From: an uncultured Clostridia bacterium
GTDB lineage: Bacteria; Bacillota_A; Clostridia; Christensenellales; Aristaeellaceae
NCBI GenBank assembly: GCA_947165745.1
Contig: CAMVBO010000048.1
Location: 1 to 8,882 of the forward strand
DNA: 8,882 bases
Direction: 5' to 3'
The translations under genes and the position numbers were made by a program. The notes under the pieces were generated by a model that saw only the letters and a list, made by a program, of their open reading frames with translations, searched no databases and was not told the DNA's origin. Of the stretch, positions 1 to 6,802 are shown piece after piece. Numbering within the stretch: position 1 is the stretch's first letter; each line of letters opens with the position of its first letter.

Positions 1-2853
1 CAGGCTGTCGGAGAAAAGAGGCTTGGCCATGATGGCGTCCACGCCGCCGGTCTGGACCTCGTCCTCGATGATGTCCCAGCTGTAACCGGTCAGCATGATG
101 ATCGCCGTGTCACCGCCGTCGAAGGCGCGCAACTGGCGCACCAGCTCCAAGCCGTTCAGCTCGGGCATCTTGTAGTCGGTCAGCACCAGCGAGAAGGCCC
201 TGCCGGCGTCATGGGCCGCGCGAATGCGGCGGATGGCCTCGACGGGGTCGGTGGAGGTCTCCGACGCGATGCCCAGGCTGTTCAGCACCACTTGGGTGTG
301 CTCGCAAGCGATCTCATCGTCGTCCACCACAAAGGCGGTCAGCCCCTGAGGCAGCGCCAGCCCGTGCTCGGCGGGCGCGCTGCGCCCGGAGGCCTTCAGC
401 GTGACGGTCACGGTGAAGGTGGAGCCCACGCCCTTCTTGCTCTTGACGTCGATCTCGCCGTTCATCATTTCGACGAAGTTCTTGGTGATGGACATGCCCA
501 GTCCGCTGCCGCCATAGCGATTGGTGCTGGTGGCGTCCTCCTGGGAGAAGGCCTCGAACAGCTTGGGGATGAACGCCTCGTCCATGCCGATACCCGTGTC
601 CTTCATGGTAAAACGCAGCGTACACATGCCCTCAAAGCTGGCCGTCTGCTCCACGGTGAGGGTCACCTCGCCGGGCGTGTCCGTGAACTTCACGGAATTG
701 CCCAGGATGTTGATCAGCACCTGCTTCAGCTTCATGTCGTCGCCGTAGTAGTAATCGCTGACGTTGCCGACGATCTGGCACTCATAGCGCAGCCCCTTGT
801 CCTGGCACTGGCCGTTGATGATGATGTTGATCTGGTCGAGGAACTCCCGGAAGGAGAATTCCTCGTTCTTCAGCACCATTCGACCGGACTCGATGCGGCT
901 CATGTCCAGTATGTCGTTGATGAGCCCCAGCAGGTGCCGGGCGCTGGCGCCGATCTTCTCCAGGTGCTCCCGGGTCCTCGGCGTCAGGTCCGGATCCCGC
1001 AGCGCGATGTTGTCCAGGCCGATGATGGCGTTCAAGGGCGTGCGAATCTCGTGGCTCATGTTGGACAGGAAGCTGGTCTTGGCACGGCTGCTCTCCTCCG
1101 CCAGGGCCTTTTCCACCTCCACCTGCTTTTCGCGCTTCTGCATATGGGTATAGATGTCCAGAAGGATCATCAGCGCGGACACGATCAGCGCGATCTGGAT
1201 CAGGCTGCTGCGCTCCAGGGTGGCGTCCACTTTGCTCAGCGTGTCCTCCAGATAGGCGAAGGCGGGCTTTGTGGCCCCGGAGGTCACATCCACGCCCGCC
1301 TCCTCCAGCTGACCGACATAGTAGGCCTGGATCGGCTCGATGGAGCGCTTCACGGAGGCCTCCGTGGACTGGCGCATCCAGACGCTGGAGGTGAATATGA
1401 TCAGCCCCAGCAGCACCACCCAGGCCACGATGGAGCGGCCCATGCGCCGCTGATTGTCCCGCCGCAGGATCAGCCGGAACACCACGAAGCCCAGGATGCC
1501 CCAGGCCGCGAGGATCAGGTAGGACTCGGTGGACAGGGTCTTGACCGAGGTCAGGTTGGGAATCAGGAACTCCAGCGCAAACAGCACGGACACGCCCAGG
1601 CCCAGGATGCCGACAGTCATCATTCGCCGGCTGCCCTCCTGCCGGGCGACCTTCCACGCGGAGGCCGAGGTGAAGGCATAGGCGATGGTCGCGCCGACGG
1701 TGGTCACGTCCACGATCCAGCTGATGGCGGTCCTGCCGAAGAAGGGCAGCGCCACCGATGCCGCCAGGATGAGCAGTATGGCATGCTTCGGCACGCTATG
1801 CTCGTCCAACTCGCCCACCCAGCCGCTGAGCATGCCGTCCTCCGACAGCGCCCGCAGCAGGCGGCTCAGGGCGATGGTGTTGCCCACCAGGCCCGTGAGT
1901 ATGGCACAGAGCGCGGCCACGCCCAGCAGCGCCGAGCCCGCGGGGCCCATGGCGGCGCGTGCCGCGAAGAAGACGGGCTGGGAGGCAACGCCGGAAAACT
2001 CGCCCAAGCGGCTGACGTAATCCGTCCAGCCTGCGACGCCCTCGGGCTGCGCGGACGCGGCCATCACTCCCAGGGCGATGTAGGCGACCGCGGCGGTGAC
2101 AAGGGCCGCAGCCATCACGCCGAAGGCGCGCTTCAGCGGGAATTTCGTCTCTCCGGCAGAGTGGGAAATGGACTCAAAGCCCACGAAAGCCCAGGGCGCC
2201 AGCGCAAATATGGTGAAGGTGCCGCCCACAGGGGTGTGCTCCGGCGCGAAGGCCGGGGCGAGGTCAGCGCCGCCGCGGGTGACGGCGGCGATGAAGCAGG
2301 CCGCCACGCCAGCCAGCAGGAGTATCGCGCTGACGACCTGGACCCGCACCGCGAGGCTCCTGCGCAGGCAGAACAGCGCGGCCACGACCAGCGAGGCAAT
2401 GGCCAGTAGGATCTCTCCCATATAGATGTGGAAGCCTGCGATCTCATAGTCAAAGCCAAACTGGAACGCGCCGCCCAGCAGCGTGCGGGCAATCAGCGGC
2501 AGCGCCGTGGCATTGGCCCAGATGATGGCGACATAGGTCAGAATCAAAAACCAGGCGCTCAAAAAGCCGTGGTCATAGCCAAAACACCGCTTGGTGTAAC
2601 TGTAAGTGCCACCGCCGTCGGGAAAGCGGTTCATCAGGTAGTGATAGCTTGCGCCCAGGATCAGCATTACCAGCGCGCCGATGGCGATGCCCAGGGCCGT
2701 GCCTGCGGGGCCCGCGATGGGCAAGAAGGTGGTCCCGGGCATAACAAAGGCGCCCCAGCCCACACTGCACCCAAATGCCAGTGCCCAGGCGCCCAGGGTG
2801 GACAGGTAGGGGGCGGCCTTATGCCCGTCCCTGTTGACAGACGTTTGATTCAT
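1..2853 (-). CDS. APC-family permease / hybrid histidine kinase fusion (C-terminus outside window)
   Basis: I translated all 951 visible codons; there is no stop or frameshift. Residues about 15-465 look like a complete amino acid/polyamine permease with about 12 hydrophobic helices. They include a helix-1 motif GWGAFVMPG near 32-40, FPDGGGTYSYTKR near 77-89 and a helix-6 region VGFESISHSAGETKFP near 224-239. A 13th helix (about 474-491), a polar outer segment (about 492-551) and a 14th helix (552-571) follow, then a short coiled coil. The kinase has HisKA with SHEIRTPLN (His601), N-box Asn719, G1 DTGIGMD (752-758) and G2 GGSGLGM (781-787). The receiver starts near 838 and has acidic residues 844-846, phosphoacceptor Asp893, Thr922 and Lys944. 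The protein continues past the left edge, so further domains are unknown. The ATG at 2853 follows an AGGAG with a rather long 13-nt spacer. It is probably a membrane sensor or transceptor; the substrate cannot be told from sequence, and real transport is unproven. Confidence 0.93.
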   Translation of the reverse strand, partial: MNQTSVNRDGHKAAPYLSTLGAWALAFGCSVGWGAFVMPGTTFLPIAGPAGTALGIAIGALVMLILGASYHYLMNRFPDGGGTYSYTKRCFGYDHGFLSAWFLILTYVAIIWANATALPLIARTLLGGAFQFGFDYEIAGFHIYMGEILLAIASLVVAALFCLRRSLAVRVQVVSAILLLAGVAACFIAAVTRGGADLAPAFAPEHTPVGGTFTIFALAPWAFVGFESISHSAGETKFPLKRAFGVMAAALVTAAVAYIALGVMAASAQPEGVAGWTDYVSRLGEFSGVASQPVFFAARAAMGPAGSALLGVAALCAILTGLVGNTIALSRLLRALSEDGMLSGWVGELDEHSVPKHAILLILAASVALPFFGRTAISWIVDVTTVGATIAYAFTSASAWKVARQEGSRRMMTVGILGLGVSVLFALEFLIPNLTSVKTLSTESYLILAAWGILGFVVFRLILRRDNQRRMGRSIVAWVVLLGLIIFTSSVWMRQSTEASVKRSIEPIQAYYVGQLEEAGVDVTSGATKPAFAYLEDTLSKVDATLERSSLIQIALIVSALMILLDIYTHMQKREKQVEVEKALAEESSRAKTSFLSNMSHEIRTPLNAIIGLDNIALRDPDLTPRTREHLEKIGASARHLLGLINDILDMSRIESGRMVLKNEEFSFREFLDQINIIINGQCQDKGLRYECQIVGNVSDYYYGDDMKLKQVLINILGNSVKFTDTPGEVTLTVEQTASFEGMCTLRFTMKDTGIGMDEAFIPKLFEAFSQEDATSTNRYGGSGLGMSITKNFVEMMNGEIDVKSKKGVGSTFTVTVTLKASGRSAPAEHGLALPQGLTAFVVDDDEIACEHTQVVLNSLGIASETSTDPVEAIRRIRAAHDAGRAFSLVLTDYKMPELNGLELVRQLRAFDGGDTAIIMLTGYSWDIIEDEVQTGGVDAIMAKPLFSDSL

Positions 2854-2894
2854 GTGATGAATCAGGCTCCTTTCGCCGGAGGACCGGCGGTGGT

Positions 2895-3263
2895 TCATTG
2901 CTCCTCGTACTGGCGGATGCCCTCCGCCGTCAGGCGATACTGCCCGGCCAGCCGGTCGAGCCTCTGCCTCACCTGATCGTCGGTCATGCCGCGGGAATTG
3001 CCGGGGCGATACTCCTCGGCGATTTCAGAGGCCATGTCGGAAAGCTTTTTCAGCCCCAGGTTGCCGCACACGCCCTTGGCCGCGTGGGCCGTCTCGAACA
3101 ACCGGGTCGGGTCCATGGTCTGGCCCGCCTCCAGCAGCTGCTCCACGACGCCGTTGTGCGTCAGCTTGCGGATATGCTTGTCGACCAGCTTTTCCACGCG
3201 AAGCACCCGCAGCGCCTGGTCATAGTCCCCGCCGATGGTTTGATAGAGTTCCTTGAGGGTCAT
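2895..3263 (-). CDS. Stand-alone HPt phosphotransfer protein
   Basis: A 122-residue, probably all-helical cytoplasmic protein with the HPt signature AHAAKGVCGNLGL. His60 is the predicted phosphorylated histidine, with Lys63 and Gly64 in the usual H-x-x-K-G arrangement. It has no catalytic domain, so its expected role is to carry phosphate from one receiver to another. Its start codon overlaps the stop of the upstream EAL regulator by one base (TAATG), which suggests translational coupling. A GGGG-rich ribosome site lies upstream of the ATG. The two hybrid kinases in the same operon each end in, or contain, a receiver, and the EAL protein has another. An HPt shuttle is therefore what this set would need to form a multi-step phosphorelay; that wiring is inferred from context. 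The family assignment is strong. Confidence 0.9.
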   Translation of the reverse strand: MTLKELYQTIGGDYDQALRVLRVEKLVDKHIRKLTHNGVVEQLLEAGQTMDPTRLFETAHAAKGVCGNLGLKKLSDMASEIAEEYRPGNSRGMTDDQVRQRLDRLAGQYRLTAEGIRQYEEQ

Positions 3264-4963
3264 TAAGGTCTTCCCCTTTCAACAGTCATTTCCTTTTCGA
3301 TCAGCGCCTCGAACGCCTCTGCCGGCAGCGGGCGGGAGAAGTAATAGCCCTGCACCAGGTCGCATCCCGCGTCCTTCAGCAGCTTGAGCTGTCCCCCGGT
3401 TTCCACGCCTTCGGCCACGACGCGCAGCTTCAAATACCGGGCGATGTCCAGAATCAGCTTCACCAGCCTTAAATCCGTTTCGCTGGATTCGATGTTGCGG
3501 ACAAACTTCATGTCCATCTTCAGCACGTCGATGGGCATGCCGGAGAGCATGTTCAGCGACGAATAGCCGGAGCCGAAGTCGTCCATCTCGATTTCAAAGC
3601 CCAGCTGGCGCAGATCCCGCACCGTCTCCAGCAGATCGCTGGCGTTTTCGGTGTAGGCGGACTCGGTGACCTCCAGCTTCAAATCCTTGAAGTCCAGCCC
3701 GTTTTCTTCGATGATCCGGGCCAGCCGATCCACCAGCGTCGGGTCAAACACGTCTGCCCGGGACAGGTTCACGGACACGGGCAGCTTGAATCCATACTTT
3801 TCCTGCCAGCGGACGACCTGGCCGGCGGCCTCCCGCCAGACGAAGCTGTCCACCACGCTGATCAGGCCGTTGCCCTCAAACAGCGGCACAAAACTGCCGG
3901 GGACGATCATGCCCAGCTCCGGGTGCTTCCAGCGGATCAGCGCCTCGGCGCTGCTTAGCCTGGGCGGGTCGCACTGGATATCGTATTTGGGCTGATAGTA
4001 AACCGTCAGCTGCCGCTTCTCCACCGCGGCGCGCAAGTCGTTCAGCAGCCGGTGGTTCATAAGCTCCCGCTTGCGCATGTCCTCGTCGTAGATCATCAGC
4101 GGGTTCTGATAGTCGCCCCGGGCCATGTTGCAGGCCGCCCGGGCACAGTCGAACAGCAGCACCGGATCTCCGCCCTCCTGCCAGGGCTTCACGCCCATGC
4201 GCAGGTGAACCGACACGTTGGGCGATATGCCGTTGACCTTGCCCTGGACGCGATCCAGCAGGGCCTGGTAATCCTCCTGCGGCTCGCAGTAGATGGCGAA
4301 CCGGTCCCCCTCGAAGCGACTGGCGATGCCCTTGACCTCCGAGAGGAACGCGCGGATCTCCGCGCCGATCACCCGGATGACCCCGTCGCCGTACTCCCGC
4401 CCGTTGACGGCGTTGATGGTGTGGAACTGCTCAATGTTCATCACAATGGCGTCCATGTGCAGCCGGGGGGAATACTGGAAGAGCCGGTTGGCGTATTCAA
4501 AGAAGAAATTGCGGCTGTACAGCAGGGTGATCCGGTCGTGCTCGGCGGCGGAAATCAGCTGCCGTCCCTCGCTGAGCTCGATGATCCTGGCCACGCGGGC
4601 GGTGATGATTTCCGGCACGTCGAACGGCTTGGTGATAAAGTCGGAAGCGCCGAGCTGCAGGGCCCGCAGCTCCGCATTCTTTTCCGCCGTCAGCACGATG
4701 ATGGGAATGTGGTTCAGCTGCTCGTCCGCGTTCACCCGCTTCAACACCTCAAAGCCGTCCAGCACCGGCATCATCAGATCCAGGAGCACCACCGACAGCC
4801 GGTCCGCGTGGCTTTCGATCTGCTCGAGCGCCTCGGCGCCGTTTTTCGCGTAGATGACCTCATAGTCGTCCTCAAGGGTTACGCCAAGGGCGTCCCGGTT
4901 GATCTCCTGGTCGTCCACCACAAGCACCAGCTTCGGCCCCTGTATTTGCTTGGATTGGATCAT
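3263..4963 (-). CDS. Response regulator with receiver, degenerate GGDEF and EAL (c-di-GMP phosphodiesterase) domains
   Basis: 566 residues, no membrane segment. The receiver covers about 10-130, with Asp17/Asp18, phosphoacceptor Asp62 in LLDLMMP, Thr92 and Lys112. A GGDEF-like domain (about 140-295) carries EGDRF at 218-222 instead of GGDEF and has no RxxD inhibitory site five residues before it, so it should not make c-di-GMP. The EAL domain (about 305-555) looks fully active: EAL Glu340, Asn399 in VNLSR, Glu431 in EVTES, DDFGSGYSS (Asp461/462), Lys482, Glu518 in AEGVE and Gln538 in QGY. It should hydrolyse c-di-GMP to pGpG with the receiver as input switch. The ATG at 4963 is 5 nt after the upstream kinase stop; its AGAGG ribosome site lies inside the end of that kinase gene. 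It is the natural output of the phosphorelay encoded around it (inference). Confidence 0.93.
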   Translation of the reverse strand: MIQSKQIQGPKLVLVVDDQEINRDALGVTLEDDYEVIYAKNGAEALEQIESHADRLSVVLLDLMMPVLDGFEVLKRVNADEQLNHIPIIVLTAEKNAELRALQLGASDFITKPFDVPEIITARVARIIELSEGRQLISAAEHDRITLLYSRNFFFEYANRLFQYSPRLHMDAIVMNIEQFHTINAVNGREYGDGVIRVIGAEIRAFLSEVKGIASRFEGDRFAIYCEPQEDYQALLDRVQGKVNGISPNVSVHLRMGVKPWQEGGDPVLLFDCARAACNMARGDYQNPLMIYDEDMRKRELMNHRLLNDLRAAVEKRQLTVYYQPKYDIQCDPPRLSSAEALIRWKHPELGMIVPGSFVPLFEGNGLISVVDSFVWREAAGQVVRWQEKYGFKLPVSVNLSRADVFDPTLVDRLARIIEENGLDFKDLKLEVTESAYTENASDLLETVRDLRQLGFEIEMDDFGSGYSSLNMLSGMPIDVLKMDMKFVRNIESSETDLRLVKLILDIARYLKLRVVAEGVETGGQLKLLKDAGCDLVQGYYFSRPLPAEAFEALIEKEMTVERGRP

Positions 4964-4968
4964 TTACG

Positions 4969-6486
4969 TCAATCCTCTTTTCCCTTACCATTGTTCATCC
5001 ATCTGCCCAGGGCGGCGTAGAGCTTGTCCGCGTCCACGGGCTTGACCAGGTGGTCGTTCATGCCCGCTTCCAGGGAGTTCTGCACGTCGCTCTCATAAGC
5101 GTTGGCGGTCAGGGCGATGATGGGCACTGTCCGCGCGTCCGCTCTGTCCAGCGCGCGAATCCGGCGTGCCGCCTCCATGCCGTCCATTTCCGGCATGCGC
5201 AGATCCATCAGGATCGCGTCGTAATAATGCATTTCAGACTTTTCGAACGTTTCGACGGCGGCCTTCCCGTTGCCGGCGGTGTCGCTCTCCACGTCCTCCA
5301 GCTCCAACAGGTCGGAGACGATCTCGGCGTTCTCGGCCATGTCGTCCACCACCAGCACGCGGCGGCCCCCCAGGTTCACGGGCGGGGCCTTGTCGCCGCA
5401 GCCATCTTCGCTCTCCCGCGCCCCGTTCACCGGCTGTTCATCCGGCGCGGCCAGGGTCATCGGCACGGTGACGGTGAAGGTGGTGCCCTCCCCCTTGCGG
5501 CTGACGACATCGATCCTGCCGCCCATGTGGGTGACGATGCTGTTCGCGATCGTCATGCCCATGCCGCTGCCGCCGAAGCGGTTGGTGAAACTGGCGTCCT
5601 CCTGGGTAAAGGGCTCCATCAATTTGGGCAGGAACGCCTCGTCAATGCCCACGCCGGTGTCCGAGACGATGAAGCGCACATCATTTCCGTCGTCCCGCGC
5701 CTTGGCGCACTCCACGGCAAACCGCACTGTTCCGGGCGCGTCGGTGAATTTCACCGCGTTGTCCAGCAGGCACATCAGCGCCTGCTTCAGGTGCATGGCG
5801 TCGCCGAGATAGACGGCCGTGGCGCATTCCGCGTGGGAGGGTTGGAATCGCAGTCCCTTTTCCTCGCACATCGCGCCGACCATGCCGTTCACCTCTTCCA
5901 GCGCGTCCCGCAGTGAGAAGGGCACGCTGCACATCGTAAGCTCGCCGCTCTCGATCTGCTGCATGTCCAGTATGCCGTTGATCAGGCCTGATAGATGCCG
6001 GGCGCTGTGGCCGATCTTCAGAAGCTGCTCCCGGGTCTCCGCAGGCAGGTCCGGGTTCTTGAGCGCCAGTGTGTTCTGCCCCAGGATGACGTTCATCGGG
6101 GTACGCATCTCATGGCTGACGCTGGCCAGGAAGCTGGATTTGGCCCGGTTGCTCTCCCCGGCGGCCATCAGCTCCGCCTCCAGATGCTCGATTTCAAACA
6201 CCCGGCGCAGGATCGTGTTGAACAGGCGGTATATCACGAATACGAATACACTGCCTCCGAACAGTATGCCGGCGACGAGGATGTCCGGATTCCCGAATAA
6301 ACCCACCATCAAATAGCCCAGCAGGAAGGAGACCAGCAGGATGATGGGAATATACAGGATGCGGTTGCCCCAGCGCCACATTTTCATGCCGCGAATGAAG
6401 CGGGCAAACCGAAGGAAGCCGAAGATGTTGTAGACCATCAGCGCGCTTCCCAGATAGACCATGGCATAGATCACCCAACGAACCAC
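4969..6486 (-). CDS. Membrane hybrid sensor histidine kinase with C-terminal receiver
   Basis: I choose the GTG at 6486 (505 residues). It has AAGGAGG exactly 7 nt upstream, and the longer reading from ATG 6603 would start upstream of the promoter. Three hydrophobic helices (about 4-24, 43-62, 68-88) are joined by short loops, so no extracellular sensor domain is visible. A short coil leads into HisKA with SHEMRTPMN (His125), then N-box Asn243, G1 DTGVGID (from 276) and G2 GGSGMGM (305-311). After a low-complexity polar linker comes a receiver with Asp381/382, phosphoacceptor Asp428 in LMDLRMP, Thr460 and Lys482. The dimerisation region closely resembles that of the permease-kinase at the end of the operon, so the two are probably paralogues. 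It is the first gene of the operon. The signal is unknown; sensing within the membrane or at its inner face is likely. Confidence 0.93.
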   Translation of the reverse strand: MVRWVIYAMVYLGSALMVYNIFGFLRFARFIRGMKMWRWGNRILYIPIILLVSFLLGYLMVGLFGNPDILVAGILFGGSVFVFVIYRLFNTILRRVFEIEHLEAELMAAGESNRAKSSFLASVSHEMRTPMNVILGQNTLALKNPDLPAETREQLLKIGHSARHLSGLINGILDMQQIESGELTMCSVPFSLRDALEEVNGMVGAMCEEKGLRFQPSHAECATAVYLGDAMHLKQALMCLLDNAVKFTDAPGTVRFAVECAKARDDGNDVRFIVSDTGVGIDEAFLPKLMEPFTQEDASFTNRFGGSGMGMTIANSIVTHMGGRIDVVSRKGEGTTFTVTVPMTLAAPDEQPVNGARESEDGCGDKAPPVNLGGRRVLVVDDMAENAEIVSDLLELEDVESDTAGNGKAAVETFEKSEMHYYDAILMDLRMPEMDGMEAARRIRALDRADARTVPIIALTANAYESDVQNSLEAGMNDHLVKPVDADKLYAALGRWMNNGKGKED

Positions 6487-6493
6487 GCGCACC

Positions 6494-6500
6494 CCTCCTT
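6494..6500 (-). promoter_or_regulatory. Shine-Dalgarno site that fixes the kinase start at GTG 6486
   Basis: On the minus strand this reads AAGGAGG, the strongest ribosome binding site in the window. The distance to GTG 6486 is 7 nt. A second GTG at 6492 in the same frame lies only about 1 nt from it, too close to be used. The ATG at 6603 has no comparable site. Confidence 0.75.
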
Positions 6501-6541
6501 CTTCCCGATTCTGCGATGGTGCAATTTGAGCTGTACATTCT

Positions 6542-6557
6542 GAAATATGCATATTTC
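6542..6557. promoter_or_regulatory. Perfect 16-bp palindrome, candidate operator of the kinase operon
   Basis: GAAATATGCATATTTC equals its own reverse complement. It sits about 7-22 nt downstream of the predicted start of minus-strand transcription, a typical repressor position, in an AT-rich patch within otherwise GC-rich DNA. No regulator gene of a classical DNA-binding family is visible in the window, so the binding protein is unknown. In RNA it has no loop, so a DNA operator is more plausible than a hairpin. Confidence 0.5.
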
Positions 6558-6561
6558 CACG

Positions 6562-6579
6562 TATACCAATAATATACCA
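6562..6579 (-). repeat. Direct repeat TGGTATA x2, 11 bp apart, overlapping the -10 element
   Basis: The minus strand carries TGGTATA twice (6573-6579 and 6562-6568) with starts 11 bp apart, about one helical turn. The first copy contributes the extended -10 (TGG-TATATT). The second could be a regulator half-site or an alternative -10. The arms also give a partial inverted repeat, GTATA-N7-TATAC, at 6561-6577. Confidence 0.4.
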
Positions 6580-6599
6580 CATTCCAGCACTCAGCGCAA
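6571..6599 (-). promoter_or_regulatory. Sigma-A-type promoter of the kinase/HPt/permease-kinase operon
   Basis: On the minus strand: -35 TTGCGC (6599-6594), a 17-nt spacer, then -10 TATATT (6576-6571) preceded by TGG, an extended -10 form. Transcription would begin near 6564, leaving a leader of about 78 nt before GTG 6486. It lies about 45 bp back to back from the plus-strand promoter. No other promoter is evident between the four minus-strand genes. Confidence 0.65.
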
Positions 6600-6644
6600 C
6601 CAAAACTCACGCGGCAAACGGATTTCCGTCGCGCTCTATTCCCA

Positions 6645-6673
6645 TTGACGAAAGCCGATCCAGCGCCTATAAT
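6645..6673 (+). promoter_or_regulatory. Near-consensus sigma-A promoter of the diguanylate cyclase gene
   Basis: TTGACG (6645-6650), a 17-nt spacer, then TATAAT (6668-6673), one base from full consensus. Transcription should begin near 6680. A short inverted repeat, ACGGA-TT-TCCGT at 6618-6629, lies just upstream and could be an activator or repressor site. A promoter this strong before a cyclase suggests control after initiation or by a repressor. Confidence 0.75.
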
Positions 6674-6679
6674 TGAACT

Positions 6680-6802
6680 GACCGACGCGGGCTTACCGGG
6701 CAGCCCCCCGAACGGCGTCAAGCACGCTCCGGCGCCGCGCCGCTTCGACCCCGCGGCGCCCGAACAAACACGACCCCTCTGTGAAGAGAAGAGGCAATGG
6801 AC
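6680..6802 (+). promoter_or_regulatory. Structured GC-rich 5' leader of the cyclase mRNA
   Basis: About 120 nt separate the predicted start site from the cyclase ATG. Three pairings are visible. GACGC (6684-6688) pairs with GCGTC (6715-6719), with GGGC/GCCC inside. A perfect 9-bp stem, GGCGCCGCG (6731-6739) with CGCGGCGCC (6752-6760), has a 12-nt loop. CCTCT (6776-6780) pairs with AGAGG (6790-6794), the apparent ribosome site. There is no T-run after the strong stem, so it is not a standard attenuator. I do not recognise a c-di-GMP (GEMM) riboswitch or other known class. It could regulate translation, or simply be a GC-rich leader. Confidence 0.35.

Noticed and set aside
211..2409. A 732-codon open frame on the plus strand opposite the permease-kinase
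   Set aside because: It is in exact codon register with the minus-strand gene. Stops there require TTA, CTA or TCA codons in the real gene, which are rare in this GC-rich coding sequence. The product is low-complexity, rich in His, Gly, Ala and Arg, with no domain.
4052..5020. A 322-codon plus-strand frame opposite the EAL regulator, and similar frames at 5050-5916 and 7025-8110
   Set aside because: Same codon-register shadow effect. The genes on the other strand have full sets of catalytic motifs, and these frames have none.
6194..6721. Minus-strand 175-codon frame over the kinase start and promoter
   Set aside because: It overlaps the kinase in another frame and crosses both promoters, with no ribosome site or domain.
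6680..6802. c-di-GMP riboswitch before the cyclase
   Set aside because: The location is tempting, but I cannot find the conserved GEMM core or its paired receptor segment by eye. It is kept only as an unclassified leader.
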